Shown here in pieces: positions 5,587 through 5,867 of a stretch of DNA of 5,867 nt. This DNA comes from Blastococcus sp. (GTDB lineage Bacteria; Actinomycetota; Actinomycetes; Mycobacteriales; Geodermatophilaceae). Positions within the stretch are counted from its first letter, which is position 1. Every line of letters starts with the position of its first letter. The notes beneath the pieces were generated by a model. That model was not told the DNA's origin. It made no database searches and saw only the letters and a list, made by a program, of their open reading frames with translations. The stretch lies in assembly GCA_025963345.1 (NCBI GenBank), contig JAOPUS010000327.1, positions 1 through 5,867 on the forward strand, given 5' to 3'. Both the position numbers and the translations under genes were made by a program.

Positions 5587-5867
5587 ATGGCGACACCTCA
5601 GGACTCCGCGATCGCCGACGTCGTCCTCCCCTGTCTCGACGAGGCCGGTTCCCTTCCCTGGGTGCTGTCCCGGCTGCCGGCCGGCTACCGCGCGATCGTG
5701 GCCGACAACGGGTCGACCGACGGCTCCGCGGAGATCGCCGCCGAGCACGGCGCGACCGTCGTCCACGTCCCGCAGCGGGGATTCGGTGCTGCCGCGCACG
5801 CCGGCCTCGAGGCAGCAACGGCTGACTTCGTCTGCTTCTGCGACGCCGACGGTTCGCTGGACCCCGC
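5587..5867 (+). CDS. Family 2 (GT-A) glycosyltransferase, 5' part, runs off right edge
   Basis: The first 93 codons plus 2 nt are present with no stop. The sequence starts into the GT-A nucleotide-sugar-binding fold: V12-V-L-P-C-L-D-E19 (beta 1 and the conserved Asp/Glu), A39-D40-N-G-S-T-D-G-S47 (second strand and loop, family 2 hallmark), R64-G-F-G-A-A (the usual N/R-x-G-x-G-x-A element) and C85-D86-A-D88-G-S (the DxD motif that binds the metal and nucleotide diphosphate). Such enzymes sit in the cytoplasm or at the membrane and transfer sugar from a nucleotide sugar to a lipid, sugar or protein acceptor. The L-P-C-L-D-E and DADGS style is close to polyprenyl-phosphate sugar transferases, but acceptor and any C-terminal membrane helices are out of view. 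The ATG at 5587 is the only plausible start: no other start codon in frame precedes the first strand, and no Shine-Dalgarno is visible. Confidence 0.92.
   Translation, partial: MATPQDSAIADVVLPCLDEAGSLPWVLSRLPAGYRAIVADNGSTDGSAEIAAEHGATVVHVPQRGFGAAAHAGLEAATADFVCFCDADGSLDP

Noticed and set aside
5501..5818. N-terminal extension of the membrane protein to 5818
   Set aside because: It lies opposite the family 2 transferase, is Arg-rich, and adds no motif; the ATG at 5500 or GTG at 5464 fits better.

Overview
The window is very GC-rich, and nearly every reading frame is open somewhere. Genes were therefore picked by protein motifs, GC-rich third codon positions and plausible starts, not by ORF length. 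Base composition, GTG starts, a Lys-rich lipoprotein signal with a Ser-rich linker, starts without a Shine-Dalgarno, and the protein families all point to a high-GC actinobacterium. Something near the Pseudonocardiales or Geodermatophilales would fit, but the sequence does not fix a family. No rRNA, tRNA, CRISPR array, transposase or phage gene was seen.

Layout. (1) Bases 1-162, minus strand: the 5' end of a chromate transporter (chrA-type) gene that runs off the left edge. (2) Bases 163-320: a divergent intergenic stretch whose right half has coding-like composition but no usable start. (3) Bases 321-1370, plus: a complete Gfo/Idh/MocA-family NAD(P)-dependent oxidoreductase. (4) Bases 1390-1421: a strong GC hairpin between two convergent genes, probably a bidirectional terminator. 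(5) Bases 1438-2130, minus: a small secreted lipoprotein of unrecognised function. (6) Bases 2131-2338: a divergent regulatory region with short palindromes and repeats. (7) Bases 2339-3055 and 3058-4113, plus: a class I SAM methyltransferase and an extended-SDR sugar-nucleotide epimerase, 2 nt apart and almost certainly co-transcribed. (8) Bases 4136-5500, minus, convergent: a polytopic membrane protein resembling GT-C glycosyltransferases. (9) Bases 5587 to the right edge, plus: the start of a GT-A (family 2) glycosyltransferase.

How the genes may work together. The right-hand 3.5 kb (methyltransferase, sugar-nucleotide epimerase, GT-C-like membrane protein, family 2 glycosyltransferase) reads as a small glycoconjugate locus. 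One enzyme shapes a nucleotide sugar, one may methylate, a cytoplasmic transferase moves sugar, and a membrane transferase may act at the outer face using a lipid-linked sugar. From memory, similar methyltransferase, epimerase and family 2 transferase sets recur in actinobacterial chromosomes, sometimes beside a molybdopterin oxidoreductase, but the product is not known to me. The left-hand genes (chrA, oxidoreductase, lipoprotein) look like independent units. Nothing here amounts to a clearly new system. The best leads are the uncharacterised glycan locus, the lipoprotein family, and the possible leaderless divergent promoter between the two transferases.
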